A stretch of DNA of 64,000 nucleotides from assembly GCA_029747585.1 (NCBI GenBank), contig JAPEVF010000195.1, forward strand, positions 1 through 64,000, read 5' to 3'. The notes beneath the pieces are model-generated. The model searched no databases. It saw nothing but the letters and a program-made list of their open reading frames with translations, and was not told the origin of the DNA. Of this stretch, positions 11,316 to 24,900 are shown piece after piece; position 1 is the stretch's first letter, and each line of letters starts with the position of its first letter. Source of the DNA: Pleurotus djamor. Taxonomy: Eukaryota; Basidiomycota; Agaricomycetes; Agaricales; Pleurotaceae. The translations under genes were made by a program, and so were the position numbers.

Positions 11316-12038
11316 GGACGGTTGCTCATTCTTAATGGTGATATAGGCAATTCAAGGGGGTTTCACATTATTTTCATTCATCCGGTTCTGTTTTTCCAAC
11401 ATAGATACATTTTGCGATGCCCATCACTCCGGAAACACTCGCATCTGTTCTCATCATGCTATCGCATTCGCCATGTTCCACGACCACATATTGTTATTCT
11501 TGATGATATATATTGACTCGTTCCTATTGTATCCCTGCATAGTCTTCGTAGTTCTTCGTTACCTACATACTTATCCTCACGTTTTGCTACGATTACACAC
11601 CGTTACTACATAGGCTTTACTCGCGTAAAGGAAGCCACTACGCCATACTTCGATGTCCTTTAAAAGTTGCTACGAAATTTAATATACAGCCATGCTACGA
11701 AGCTTCCATCCTCTGTCAACTTTTCAAAATTCGGTGGCAACGGACGTTCGACTGTCTTACTGAATACTACACGTCTGCGTTTACCAGGCTAGGTTTACCA
11801 ACTACTTCCAGTCACGTGGCTTTTGACTCCGTCTCTCCGCGACCACGGACCAGACTGCGCGCCACCCACATCTTTAACTTACAACCTATCCACCACTCCC
11901 TCACGAACCACAACCTACCCCACTCATTACTAGATCCCTGTATCAACGCCTTGCGCGCGATTCCAAATCGGCGTCCCCGAACGCGAGTACTTTGCTTATC
12001 AAATTGCGTGAGCATCCGACGCGTACCCACACTCAGTC
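11316..12038. other. intergenic, no gene recognised
   Basis: About 720 bp between two plus-strand genes. It should contain the 3' end of the Ser/Pro-rich gene and the promoter of the J-protein gene. CT-rich and ACC-rich stretches dominate the 150 bp before the ATG at 12039, as in many fungal promoters. No other feature is visible. Confidence 0.5.
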
Positions 12039-14722
12039 ATGGCACCCGTAGAAACGGAATATTATGACTTGGTGCGTCTGTGCTTCGGAATGTGCTGAAA
12101 ATCCTTGCTCATTACTTGCTTCATTTTGTCTCCATCTACCGCCTTTGCTTATAGCTTGGTGTGCCAACGGATGTGGGAGATGTCGAATTGAAGAAGGCAT
12201 ATCGAAAGCAGGCCATGAAGGTACTTGATGAAACCCGCCCAGTGGACCATAGGACTCACACCGCTGCCTTTAGTATCACCCCGACAAGAATCCGTCCGCT
12301 GAAGCCGAGGAAAAATTCAAAGACATTAGGTAACTACCATTTCAACGTCAACAAGTATACAGTGCTCTCGCTGACGCTTTCTGGATTCAAGCAAAGCATA
12401 CCAGATTCTGGCTGACCCTGTATGCTCGCTTTTCTAATTTATAACAAGTTGTCGCGTTTATTAAATCTCTCACACAGAACCTTCGCGCGGTCTATGATAA
12501 AAATGGGAAGGCTATGGTGCGTCATTGAGTTCATTATTGGAGCGGTGCCACTTAATCTTCCTACTTGTTTTTGATTTGCTAGGCTGACAAGGAGGGCGGG
12601 ATAAATATCGATGATGCAGCTGGTTTCTTCGCTAATGTCTTTGGTGGGGAGCGATTCATAGACTACGTGAGCTCGTCCTTATTTTTATTTTTACTACCAT
12701 TATTGACGGCTCGTCACCTCTTCCCCCCTCGATCATATCGCTTTCATACTTGGGTATCACTCAAAGATTGGTGAAATATCAATTATGAAGGACATGACAT
12801 CCGCTGCTACGGCGATGATGACAGAGGAAGAGAAAGCTGAGATTGAGCGACAGATGAACGAAGGCCGTGAAGGACCTTCCACGCCCTCAGTTACTGCCGC
12901 ACCTCAACCTGGTGCGTCGTATCACCTTTACCACTATCTATGACTGACTGGGCCGCAGCTACTGAAGTTCATGTCACACCCCCATCACGACCCACAACCC
13001 CTTCCAACAAAGACCAAGTTCCCGCCTCTGCCACCGCTTCACATCGTTCATCCGTTGCCTCTGTTCCATCTTCCCCTTCCGCTCCTACTATCAAAGATGC
13101 TATATCCCCTTCCTCGCCTAAAGGTTCGTCGAGTTCACAGACCGAAAAGGAAAAAGAGAAGGAAAGGGAAAGGGAACGCCGGCGTAAACTCACTGCTGAA
13201 CAACGCGAGATTCTGCAGAAACAGGAGCAGGAAAGGAAGAAGCGAATGCACGAACGTGTCGAAATGCTCACAAAGAAATTAATTGAGAGATTACGGCCAT
13301 TTGTGGAGGCTAAGAAGCCAGGTGATAAGGATGATCCCGAAACCATGGCGTTCGAGGCGAGAATGAAGAGAGAGGTGGAAGATCTGAAGTTGGAGAGTTT
13401 CGGTGTCGAGGTGAGTCGTCCGAACTCCGTTGAACCGTTTTGTTGCGTCGAGTCACTGGTTCGTTTGGACTGTTTTCGTCCAATGGACATCCTTTTCCGG
13501 CTCTTCTCATCTGTCCTAACCGTGATTTCCCACAAATTCAACGGCCAATTATCACCCGTTCACACTTCTTTTCAATCGTTCCCCAAAATCGTTGGTTGCT
13601 CATGTCCACAAATCTCATATTTCCAAATAGCTACTTCATACGATAGGACATGTGTACATGATGAAAGCAACTTCATTTCTCAAATCGAAGAAATTCTTAG
13701 GCATGTGCGTGACCTCTTTCTTTCTTCTATTGATCTTGGTGGCTCATTTACAAATGTCTTTCTCTTGATCTGTGTGATATTTCATTTCGCAGCCCGGGCT
13801 TTTTCTCGCGATTGAAGGAGAAAGGAACTCTCGCGAAGGACGTATGGGGTGTCATTGGTAGCGCGTAAGTGACTTCCCTTGAGAAGTTCGGATCGGCGTC
13901 GCTCAACCCCTCATTAGACTAAGCGTTCGTGATGTAATGCTGGTACGTCTCTGCTCTTGTCCTGGAACTCGTGGGAGGTGTTCAATGTTCCTCCGCGGAC
14001 TTCCTCTTTCAGGAAATGGAGAAACTCCAAGCCAAAGGCGAAGTAGCCGAAGAGGAACTCAAGGCGCTTGAGATGGATATTACTGGCAAGGTCTGTTGAC
14101 CTCCCTTTCCCTCTCCATCACGGCCCGAAGCAACGGAATACTCTGTCACCAGAGCTCTGCGCGCCTCGCCCAGTGTTGCGTGCCTTGCGATACCATTTGG
14201 CTCATGCTCCCTGTAGATCATGCTCGCCTCATGGCGAGGGGCTAGACTTGAGGTCATCCAAGTGCTCCGTGAGGTTTGTCACATTTCTTCCCAATGTCCA
14301 TTTAGATATCTTGCTAATCCTCCTACAAAGGTGGTTGAAAAGGTGCTAAAGGAGCAAGGTGCCTCAGAAATCACTTTGGTCAATCGTGCGAAGGTGAGCA
14401 ATCCGATGTACGATTAAGAATGCTGACCGAACTTTGGGTTTTGCGGAATCCAGGGATTGCTCCTCATTGGCGCTATCTTCAAAGCTGCTGTTCCTGACGA
14501 GTCGGATGAAGAACGTCGGGAATTAGAAAGGTCAGGAATTTTTGGTCTCCCCTGATTGGCTCTTCCTGATCGCGCTGCTTTAGAATGGTCGCTGAAGCGG
14601 CACAATCAAAGTCGAAGCATCACAAACACACAGCCAAGTCGAAGACTCCTTCGGCGAAAGTCACTGAGCAGGCCGACGCCCAGAAACCTCCGTCCCCGAC
14701 GGCCGCTCCCCCAAGCTCGTAG
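12039..14722 (+). CDS. Caj1/Djp1-type J-domain co-chaperone
   Basis: Type C J-protein that stimulates Hsp70. Yeast relatives Caj1 and Djp1 act at membranes and in peroxisomal or mitochondrial import; the exact role here is inference. The J domain starts at YYDLLGVPTDVGDVELKKAY, with the catalytic HPD in YHPDKNPSAEAEEKFKDI rebuilt across an intron at about 12220-12276, then AVYDKNGKA. A Gly-containing linker (FFANVFGGERFIDYIGEIS) and a long Ser/Thr/Pro low-complexity stretch with a highly charged KEKEKEREREr-type segment follow. The C-terminal DNAJ-X part contains LTKKLIERLRPFVEAKKPGD, LHTIGHVYMMKATSFLKSKK, GFFSRLKEKG and EVIQVLREVVEKVLKE. The tail is Lys/His-rich. More than ten short introns are needed. 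It converges on the M20D gene. Confidence 0.88.
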
Positions 14723-14953
14723 AGGCAACCCTCTTGAATAACACTCTGTCTCCGTGCACGCATGCGCTCCTCTTGAATCATCACAGACTACCCCTACATA
14801 GGACTACTACAATACATACAACATCTTCATTGCGTATGCGCTCCTTAATAGCAATGATTAATTCTTGGCAACGTTGGGATACGTCGCAGTTGTCGTTAGC
14901 CCACACGAATGCCCCTTTTTGACCTGGCACAGGGGTCAGCTGTCTTCAAAAGT

Positions 14954-17164
14954 TCAATCATGAAAGATCCTTGCTGTTCGCACATTGGCAAAAAANCTGG
15001 TCATCACTAAGAATGCGGACGCCTGTCAGAGCCAGACCCTTGGTCACGATCATAGTCGCATCATGGGCCTCTTGTGTTCGTGCAGAGACTGCGAAATCAG
15101 GTGTATGATTCCCACCTCCAGGTTTGGTTGGGATGGCTGCAGCACTCTTGTGAACGGTGGTATCGGAGCGAATATGAAGGGAAGTCTTACCGTATGCTGG
15201 GTGAAGCGAAGGGATTCCTTGTAGAAGGTGAGAGGCAAGAAGAGGACAAAGTCAAAATAAATACATACGATATGTGACATTTCCCTGGGAAGTGCGGATA
15301 CAAGTCAGATGAGATAAACGACCTCTTCGGGAGAAGGAAGATTTGGATGTAGAATCACTCACGAAATCAGTAGATGCCGTGCTATCAGCAGAACTAGTGT
15401 TACATCCGAAACAAGAATAGACGACTTTAGAAAATTCTTCAGCTACGACATCATCATCAGGAGCTGGGGGNAAGAATCATGGGTCGTGGGCTTACCCATG
15501 ATAGGGTTCTGATGAAGGTCATAGTACTCGGGCCCAAAAGATAGGTTGTACCTGCAGGAAGTTGCTAGTGCTGCCGCTCTGTTCACTCGCGTCAGCAGGG
15601 CATTTCGGACCACAACAAGCGAAACCGCCCTACTCTAAGCATCCTTTCACCCGAGCCCTGAATGGCGCAAGTTCTGAGTGAGTGGGCGCTCTGATTATCC
15701 AAGTCATCTTTGCGTAGTCGGGTATCACTGCGAAGTATGAGACAAAGAATTGTTTCGAATAGAAGCTTCACTTTCTTACCATTGGCACTCCAGTTTTTAC
15801 CGCCGATTATTCCATGGACGCGGTGATTAGGCTTTATTTGTTGTCGCAGGACGGAAACACCGGAGTAAGCCATGAATGCTGCATCCAAGGCGTTTGTTCC
15901 TTCCCTACAATGGCAGAGGCTTCTCAGACGGTCATATACGGTGTTTGAAGCGGGTTAGCTTACCATGGAGCAGCGCCGGCGTGCGCACTTAAGAGAGTTC
16001 CCTTACGTGAATATATTGAATTGTGAGTTTGAGCATGGACTTACGCGTGTCCGAAGTATTCGACTTCTATCGTCTGCATGGCGTTGGAACTTCCAGTACT
16101 CACGGAATGCAAAGGCCCAGGACTTGGGTGACACCTATATGCGTCAACATTGTGAGATGGGGTGATACATCGCCAGTAATATTCCCTCACATTACGCAGG
16201 CGTCCATCTCGTCATACCCACCGCGATCCAGCAGCAATATTTTGCCACCACCGCTCTCTTCAGCTGTGAGAGAAGAAGCATAATCGTGATGATGTCAGTG
16301 ACCAGGTGTTTATTCTGAAAAGGAAATTCAGGCCTACCGGGTGTCCCCAACAGAATGACCTTACCAGGTATGCTGTGGGCTTCCAAGGCCGCCTTGACAG
16401 CGATGGCAACACCCACTCCGCTGATAGCTATGAGATTGTGGCCACAGGCGTGGCCCATTCCTGGGAGTGCATCCATTTCTGAATTGATTCCGAGGACACG
16501 ACCCCCACCTAGGTGCTGGTATTCTGCACGCCAGGCAGTATCGAGACCGAGATAATGTCGGGTCACGGTGAATCCATGGCGAGCCATGTAACTCGTGAGT
16601 AGGTCATGTGCGAATCTACGGAAACAGTTGATGAGCGGAGGCACCAATACGGGTGCGGGAGGTATCACCTCTCTTCGAATCGCAATTCGGGATTATCTGA
16701 AGAGTTGTAGTTAATAAGAGAGCAATAACTAGCTTTGTGAAGGCGGACAATACCGTGGATTTGCAAACTGAGTGCCCTCAGCTGAGGGTTGATCTCATCG
16801 AGAGTACTTTCTATAGTGGTAAGGATCTCAGGGCGATAAATGCTCTTGGCATCGTTCCAGGTGTATTCCGGTGGTTTATCGTCGTTCGGCCAAGCTTCCG
16901 TTGTGCTTCCACAAGAGAAATCGCAACAAAGGTTGAAGTGGTTGTATGGCGGCTAAAAGGCGGTGCCAACGATTAGGATGAGCGCTGTGTCCATTCTACA
17001 TCATTATCACATCTTACACATACCTCTGCATCTAATTTGCGTTCAACTTGGTATGTGCTTGGGCCGTCATCGTTTCTTTCGTCGTCACGATGGTGTTTGG
17101 TCCTCCGAGTGCGTCTGAAGAACCCGCTGAAACAACCAACCTTGGGGGAAGACGTGGAAGCCAT
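14954..17164 (-). CDS. M20D family amidohydrolase/peptidase (PM20D2-like)
   Basis: Zinc-dependent amidohydrolase of the M20D group, which includes PM20D2-like dipeptidases and aminoacyl hydrolases; substrate unknown. Spliced exons give [16 protein letters not shown], then DNPELRFEE, the metal-site stretch [16 protein letters not shown], the glutamate pair in [11 protein letters not shown], the dimer-lid motif [20 protein letters not shown], and the last metal ligand in GGGNHTPDF. At least ten introns are needed, including one that avoids an apparent stop after RVKGCLE by splicing to [12 protein letters not shown]. Near the C-terminus an N at 14996 next to a run of A (T on the coding strand) adds one base. 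Ignoring it, the frame ends [13 protein letters not shown] with a stop at 14954-14956. The start MASTSS at 17164 is likely; an in-frame ATG at 17200 is possible. Length is about 430 residues. Confidence 0.85.
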
Positions 17165-17478
17165 ACAAGCTGTGGGAGGGGAATTCGCTACAAGTGTCAA
17201 ACCCTGCCAGTCGGTTTTTTAAAGGTGCTTGAAGTTGAGTTTATATCCTTTTGCCTTTCATGTGGGTGAATCTAGCATCTGGCGAGTTTCCGTGTTCGTC
17301 GGGAGTTCACGTTCAGTCCAGACGCTGGGAGCCAACAGAAACGTGAATCCTGTGTGATGACAGGATTCCTGGTGGTGTGTCGGTTACCAATCGAAGACAT
17401 TATCTGATATAAATACAATACAAATGAGAGCAAGTACGGTACGATAAGGAGGAAGAGAAGTGGAGTAGAAGGTAATTT

Positions 17479-18428
17479 CTACGAGCCGCTGCTGGAGAGC
17501 GTGCGAGTCGAGGCATTGTCGTGCCTGCCGAAGTAGGTGGCTAGCTTTTGCCAAACTCCAGGCTCACGCGGGAGGAGCTTATCTTCCCCCCTCACGCCCA
17601 CATAAATCTGTCCGAGCCTGGAGTGAAGTTGACAGAAATCGGCATATGGGACGACGCTTGAGGATGTAGAAGTTGAAGACCCGACCATCAGAAGGATTTC
17701 GTTATCAGACTCATTGACTATTTTTGAGATCTTCAAGAGAGCTGGCATCACTTCCATGGAGCCTTTGCGAGTGTATAGTTTAATGACGCCACAGAACGCA
17801 CGGGGGACAAACAACGCGACGGTTCCTGCGGAACTATTTAGACCGGCCTTCATTTACGACAACAGGGGACAGTCTACATACCTCGGCGTGAAGTCAGGTC
17901 GAGTTTGATGGTTTGTGAGGCAGCTGATTCAGCCTGTGCGTTCTAGTCAGAACGGAGGAATGGTCGAACAGAATGGAGACATTACCAGGAGGACAGTGAT
18001 GTTACCGGTGCGACTGGCTAGACAGGCGACAGCTCGGGCTTGCTCGCTGTGATTACAAGCCGTCGAAATTTCAACATTGATATCACCTTGATGCGTTGCA
18101 AAGCATGCGTTAGGAATTTCAGTGTATCCCTTCGGGGGATGATGTGTATCGGAAATGGGGAGGCACGGGTCAAGTCGATAGCGCCCTTGAGAGTGCAAGT
18201 TCAATGAAATGCAAGGAAACCAACGGCGGCGAACGCACCGGTTATGGCTTCCTTTCGTTTGGCCAAGAAGAGGCCATTGACACTTTCGGTATGCGGAGAA
18301 TGCTGAGAAGACGAAGAACCTGGCGCTCGGACTGGTGGCCGTGGAGGTGGCCTTGGTGGAATAACCCTGTCTGAGTCGGTGTACGGAGGGGGATCAATAG
18401 GCTTTCCGCCGTCATTCATCTGTTCCAT
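17479..18428 (-). CDS. DUF7330-like protein of Agaricomycetes
   Basis: Resembles the agaricomycete DUF7330 family, of unknown function, whose members have a Pro-rich N-terminus followed by repeated short beta strands. Exon 1 encodes MNDGGKPIDPPPYTDSD and polyproline (IPPRPPPRPPVRAPG). After an intron near 18193-18243 comes ITGRYRLDPCLPISD, matching the family's G-x-Y/F-x-I/L-DP-x-L pattern. Two further introns lead through IKLDLTSRRGTVALFVPRAF and GVIKLYTRKGSMEVMPAL to a final strand-rich part, QLHSRLGQIYVGVRGED. Total length is about 270 residues. It has no signal peptide or membrane segment. The family assignment is by pattern memory, so moderate. Start candidates are ATGs at 18428 and 18419. 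Confidence 0.63.
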
Positions 18429-18910
18429 TGGTACCATGAGCGATGAAAACGGCTTGGAATGCAAGTGCAACGTACATCTAACAATTTCTGCTCCATTAAA
18501 GAGGCTCTGGCGTCGACTATCATCTTGGAATTTGGGGCGTTTGGCTTTGCTTTAAGTGCTAAAAGTTGAGTGAACAAATCGGGCAGTGCTGCGCAACAGC
18601 AGTAAAGAACGCGTGACAAATCAGCAACCGCAGCCGATGTCTGGATATCAAACCCAAATCAAGCCTGCTCAAGCGGGGCTACAAACAACGCTGGAGCCTG
18701 CGTGATTGTGACTTTTGTCGAGCGTAGTCTGAGTAGTAGAAATGCGTAGCAAACTTTTGTGCAACTTGTTCAGCTAAGGCTGAGCTACACAAACTCAAGT
18801 GGATTGGTGGTCGCCAAGTTGATTGACAGTAACGGGCGCTTACCAATAATATTGGAATCATATGGGCGCTAAGACCAAACCCCCTCATCGTGACCGCGAA
18901 CGGTGAAGCC
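18429..18910. other. intergenic, divergent 5' region
   Basis: About 480 bp between the minus-strand DUF7330-like gene and plus-strand TOR, so it holds both promoters. The stretch has no open frame, repeat or clear core promoter motif that I can support. Confidence 0.5.
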
Positions 18911-21900
18911 ATGGCTTCCACAGCGTACGTCGCTCAGACCGACGACCTCAACAACATTTTCCTAGGTCTCAGGTCCAAAAGCAACGATGTCAGAGCCAAG
19001 TCTGCCTTGGACTTGCGTCGATACGTACGGGTTTCATTCCTATTACCCCGGATACTTATTGGCTCATGCACCCGCATACCAGGTCGCAAATAGAGTCTCA
19101 GAGATGACACCGGATGCCTCGGCGAAGATATGGAATGACACAATCAACCGTAATCTCTTCGACCTGATGCACAGTCAAAACAATTCAGATCGATTCGGAG
19201 GCTTGCTTGCAATAGGCGCGTCACATACCGCTTTGAACGTGGCCCATGCTGACGAGTACACAGATCAATTACTTTATGTCGACACTGAAGAGTCTAGACG
19301 ACACCGTTTTCGCTTCTACAACTATGTCCGGCACCAACTACCCAACCACGACATCAACCTCATGCTCGCCGCGTCCAAAACCCTCGGAAAGATCGCACTG
19401 ACCGGTGGTTCATTGTTTGGCGACCGATTCATGGAGAAGGAGGTTCCAGACGCCATTGAATTGCTCCAACCCGACAAGCAGGAATCCCCTCGCTATGCTG
19501 GTGTCCTCATCCTCAAGGAACTTGCGATAAACAGTCGTCCTGCATTCTCTGCACACGTCGGTGTTGTCCTCGACAATCTCTTGTTACCCATGAGAGACCC
19601 CCGTGTCATAGTACGGGAAGGCGCGGCTGATCTGCTAGCTATTTGTCTGGAGATTGTAACGGACCGCGACAAGAAGAGCCCTCTGCCACAGAAGATCCTC
19701 CAGGACGCGCAGCTTGGATTAAAGCACTCGCAGCCCGAGGTCATACACGGATCGCTACTGACTTATCGTGAACTATTCCTCTACGGGAAGATGGTGCGTC
19801 ACGTTCCCGTTCCCATCTGATTTGTGACGCTCGCTTATCCGCTAGCTCGCAGTTTATGAAGGACTCTTTTATGGACTCTGCAGAGACGATCCTACGCTTC
19901 AAGTCACATAGAGATGCACTCGTCAGAAGAGCTGTGATTGCGCTTATTCCTACTCTTGCTGGCTACGACACGGCGATGTTTATCGAACACTTCCTCCACA
20001 AATCTATGGCCCACCTACTCACACAGTTAGATAAACCCAGTGAACGCTCGTACGGTATGCTTGTCGCAGCACTTGGTGCAGAAAGCTGCTAACACCTTCT
20101 ACGTAGCTTTCATTGCCATAGGCCATACAGCGTCTTCAGTTCACGGTGACATGAAGCCATTCTTGGAACAGATTATGTTGAACGCCAAGTCATGCTTACT
20201 CATGCGAGGGTAATATTTTCATCCTCATATGTTCATTTGAAGTATTCATCTGAAGTAGGAAAAAGAATGCAACCTCTGAGGAGCCGGTCTTGCAATGTAT
20301 CGGCATGCTGGCGACGGCGGTTGGACCTAACCTCACGAAATTGTTGCACGATCAGCTGGACCTCATATTTGCCTGCGGCCTGAGTAAAGCTCTGAAGAGT
20401 TGCCTTACCGACATCGCCAAGGCCATCCCTCCACTTCTCAAGACCATCCAAGGTATGTCCGGAGTCAGTCTCTTCTTAGCCAGTCTAACCTGGTTTTGTA
20501 GATCGTCTGTTAGATATGTTATCACATATACTCAGTGGTCAACCATACAAACCGCTTGGAGCCCCAGCATCACTTAGTAGAGAACCTCACGTTATGGCCC
20601 GTGAGTTGAGCACACAGGTAAGAAACTTACACTCTGATCATCCATTGGCGTCTAACCAAGATTGTTAGGCCAACGACCAAAATATAGAGCGCATCCAGTT
20701 GGCCCTCGAAACCCTCACTGCCTTCGATTTCACCGGTGAGTAACATCAGTGTTTGTGATTCGCTCACGCTCACGATGGAGGTTCGTTTGTGCAGGTCATG
20801 TCTTGAATGAGTTTGTGCGCAATTGCGCTCTGCCTTATATGGAGAGCGACAATGTCAATATCCGTGGTGCTGCTGCGGATACGTGTTGCCGATTGTTCAT
20901 CAGAGACCCGATTTGCTACCAAGCGAGCAGTCACGCCATTGAAATAATAAGCGATGTCTTGGATAAGTTGCTCACTGTTGGTGTCGCAGACCCTGGTAAG
21001 TGAATTCATGGATGGGTTTAAAAACTCCTCCACTCATTGCATTCGGACAGTTGCTTCTATTCGTAATGCCGTCTTGAAGTCCTTGAATGATCGCTTTGAC
21101 AAGCACTTGGCACAAGCGGAGAACGTGCGATCGTTGTTCATTGCCCTCAATGACGAGGAGTTCGAGAATCGACTGGCTGCTGTTAAGCTCATTGGTCGGT
21201 TGGCTAAACACAACCCAGCATACGTCATGCCTTCACTTCGAAAGGCGTTCATCCAGTTGTTGACAGAGCTCGAGTTTTCTACAGTGACGTATGTGATCTT
21301 GAGCTCATTCTCGCGAAAATGTTGACGTTTTGTGTTATCAACAGTCGGAATCGTGAAGAGTGCACGCGACTTCTTACAGAGTTGGTGATCGCGACTTCAA
21401 GACTTATCAAACCCTATGCTCTATCCATGCTTCATGCTCTTCTTCCCAAGGCCAGCGACAACGCGCCGACGATCGCGACTAATGTGCTTATGTGTCTAGG
21501 CGAACTCTGCGTCGTCGCTGGTGAAGATGCTCTTCCCAAAGTTCCTGACCTCATGCAAGTCATTCTTCCGAGGCTATCTGATCCTTCCACCGTCAAGCGG
21601 GATGCGGCTCTCCATACGCTTGGGCAGATTTGCTCCCATACGAGCTATGTTATTGCACCACTTGTGGATTATCCTCAACTCTTGCCCATGCTTGGAAGGA
21701 TTTTGAGAACGGAGCATTCGCAAGAGGTGAAGAGACAGGTCGTGAAGGTTCTAGGACGGCTCGGGGCTTTGGATCCGTTTAGAAGAAAGGTTCGTCAGGT
21801 TACCTTCTTACCACCGACGTCATCGGCTTCATGTTGGCATTACAGAGTAAGACTCAGGAAGAAGCGGCCAATGACACGGTTATGACTACTGTCAGTGCTT

Positions 21901-24900
21901 CAGTCGCTGCACAGAACACGGCTGCTGTTGGAACCGAGGATTATTTCCAAACTGTTGTGATTACTGCATTGCTGGCTATTCTCAAGGATCCCGCCTTGAG
22001 TGGACATCATCACACTGTTATTGAAGCTATCATGTCGATCTTCAAAACTCAAGGTCTGAAATGTGCCGTTTTCTTGCCCCAGGTATGTATTTTCTTGCCC
22101 TTTATAGTTGAGTGAAAATAATATTCGTCTAGATCATCCCCGCCTTTTCACACGTTGCCAAGACTTCGACTGTCCGTATGCAAGAGTTCCATCTCCAGCA
22201 ACTTGCAATTCTTGTCGGCATTATCAAGCAACACGTCCGGAACCATATGGTGGGGATGTACTCCCTCATCAACGAGATGTGGGATAGTGATAACCCAGCA
22301 CTGCAACTTCCTGTCATGACTCTCATAGAAGCCCTGGGTAGTGCTTTGGACGCGGAGGCGAAGCCGTTCCTAGCATCCGTGATCCCGCCGATCCTCAATG
22401 TCTTCGATGGTGAGCTCACGGATAAGCGTATGAACACGCAGATGAAGATCTGTGACGTGTTCGTCAGTTTTGGGTCTAACATCGAGGAGTACCTTCAACT
22501 CGTTATTCCTATGATTGTGCGGACGTATGAACGACCTGATGCTTCGCCTCAGCTTAGGAAGAAAGCTATCCAGACAATTGAACTGTTATCTGCACGCGTC
22601 AATTTCTCCGATCATGCGTCACGAATTATTCATCCCTTGGTTCGTGTGTTGGACACGGCTACGAACGATATTCGTCAAACGGCGCTCGATGCACTTTGCG
22701 CCTTTGTGTATCAGTTGGGCTCGGACTTCGCCATTTTTGTTTCAACTATTCAGAAGGTGAGTGCAACCCTTTGTACTCTTGATCGGTCTCTCATTGATTC
22801 CTTGTTTCTTAGGTCATGGCAAAGCATCGAATCAGTCACCCCAAGTACGAAGGTCTCATCACGAAACTCCTCAACGGCGAGCGATTGGTCCAAGAGGGTG
22901 TAGAGGCATCGTAAGTGGGGAGTTATGGGTCTGACTCTCGAACTGACAATTCTACATTCAGTGACAACAACCGACCTCCCGAGTACTCTGCACCTGCAGA
23001 GGCTACTAAGCTCACCGTCAATCAACAGCACCTTAAGCAAGCATGGGATGTATCGCAAGTTTCCACCAAAGAAGAGTGGCTTGATTGGATGCACCATCTT
23101 GAAGTCGAATTCATGAAGGAGTCTCCATCGCATGCCCTCCGCGCGTGTATGAGTTTGGTTGATATACATCCTCCCCTTGCAAAAGAACTCTTCAACGCCG
23201 CTTTCTTATCTTGCTGGGGCGAATTGTACGATCAGTACCAGGTTTGTTTTGAATACCTTCCTCTCTTCCGAGGTTAACATCACTATTATATAGGAAGACC
23301 TTGTCCGGTCTATCGAGTTCGCCATCACATCAAACACCACTCCCGGAGAACTTGTGCATCGGTTGTTGGAATTGGCCGAGTTCATGGAGCACGAGGACAA
23401 GCCCCTTCCAATTGAACACAGAACCCTCGGTGAACAGGCTATGAAGTACTATGCTTTCGCCAAAGCTCTTCATTACAAAGAGTTGGAGTTTTTCTCTGAA
23501 TCCTCTCCCACCATCATCGAGTCACTTATAGCCATAAATACCCGCTTGCATCAGCATGACGCTGCCTGGGGAACTTTGATTACGGCGGGCGAACAATACG
23601 ATGTCACGAAGCATGAGGAGTGGTACGAGAGGCTCGGACGTTGGCAGGAGGCTTTGACCGTGTACGAGAAGAAGGCTGAACTAAATCCTGGGTCACAACC
23701 CATCGCCATTGGAAAGATGAAGTGTCTTCACGCTTTAGGGGAGTGGGATAAGTTGGCTGCAATTGTTGAGGATCATTGGAGTATCGCCAACCACGAAGAG
23801 CGTCGAGAGATCGCACCAATGGCTGCTGCGGCTGCCTGGTCGCTCCGAGAATGGGATGCGATGGAGGATTATATTAACACCATGCGCGATGCTGCTCCAG
23901 ACCGTTTCTTCTTCCGCGCCATCCTTGCTGTTCATCAGAATCAATTCGTTGCTGCCAACAAGCACATTGGACGTGCTCGAGATCATATCGAGACCGAGCT
24001 CAGCGCTTTCGTTTGGGAAGGTTATGGTCGTTCATATAAGTGAGTGTTTGCTTGATCCCTACAATCCGCCTATTTTAACACGTTCCAGTGTCATGGTTCG
24101 AGCACAAATGCTCTCTGAGCTGGAAGAAATCATCGTGTATAAACAACTTGCTGACCAACCCGAGCGACAACTAGCCATCCGAAAGACATGGATGAAGCGG
24201 TAACGTTCTTTGTACTCGTCCATCCTTGGCCGTCAACTGACGGTTCACTAGTCTACGAGGTTGTCAGCCAGACGTTGAAGTCTGGCAGCGTATTCTCCAA
24301 GTTCGGACCCTCGTTCTTGGTCCTGAAGATGACCCAGTAATGTGGATTAAATTCGCGAATCTTTGCCGAAAATCTGGTCGAATGGTACTCGCCGAGAAAA
24401 CCATCAACTCTCTTCTCACTCCAGAAAAAGTGAGTGTTTCCATCTTATTCGTTGATATTGTCTCAGCTCAGAGTTTTCGTGTTCATGCAGGCCCCACCAG
24501 AAGTTGTGTATGCTCAACTCAAATACATGTGGGCGACAGGTGCCAAGAACGAGAGTTTAGACTTTGTTCGCCACTTCGTAGCGAGCTTGTCGAAGGATAT
24601 ATCCCTTGATCCTGACGACGATGTCAACTCCAACCTCCCATTAACCAAGCTACAGGAGCTCAGGGCTCTTGTTGCGCGCTGTTACTTCAAGCAAGGACAA
24701 TGGCAGCGTGACCTGAGTGATGGTTGGAATGAGGTAGATATACATTTCTTCGTGGAGAACTTGGAGGACATTCCTAACCCAAGCATCAGAACAACATTGA
24801 AGACATTCTCTCTTCCTTCTACTTAGCAACTCGCTACGATCCTACGTGGTACAAGGCTTGGCACGTGTGGGCTCTATCCAACTTTGAAGTCATCGGCTTC

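Noticed and set aside
7016..17164. Possible biosynthetic gene cluster around ERG4 and the M20D enzyme
   Set aside because: No core synthase, P450 or transporter set is nearby; the genes between are a J-protein and an unrelated disordered protein.
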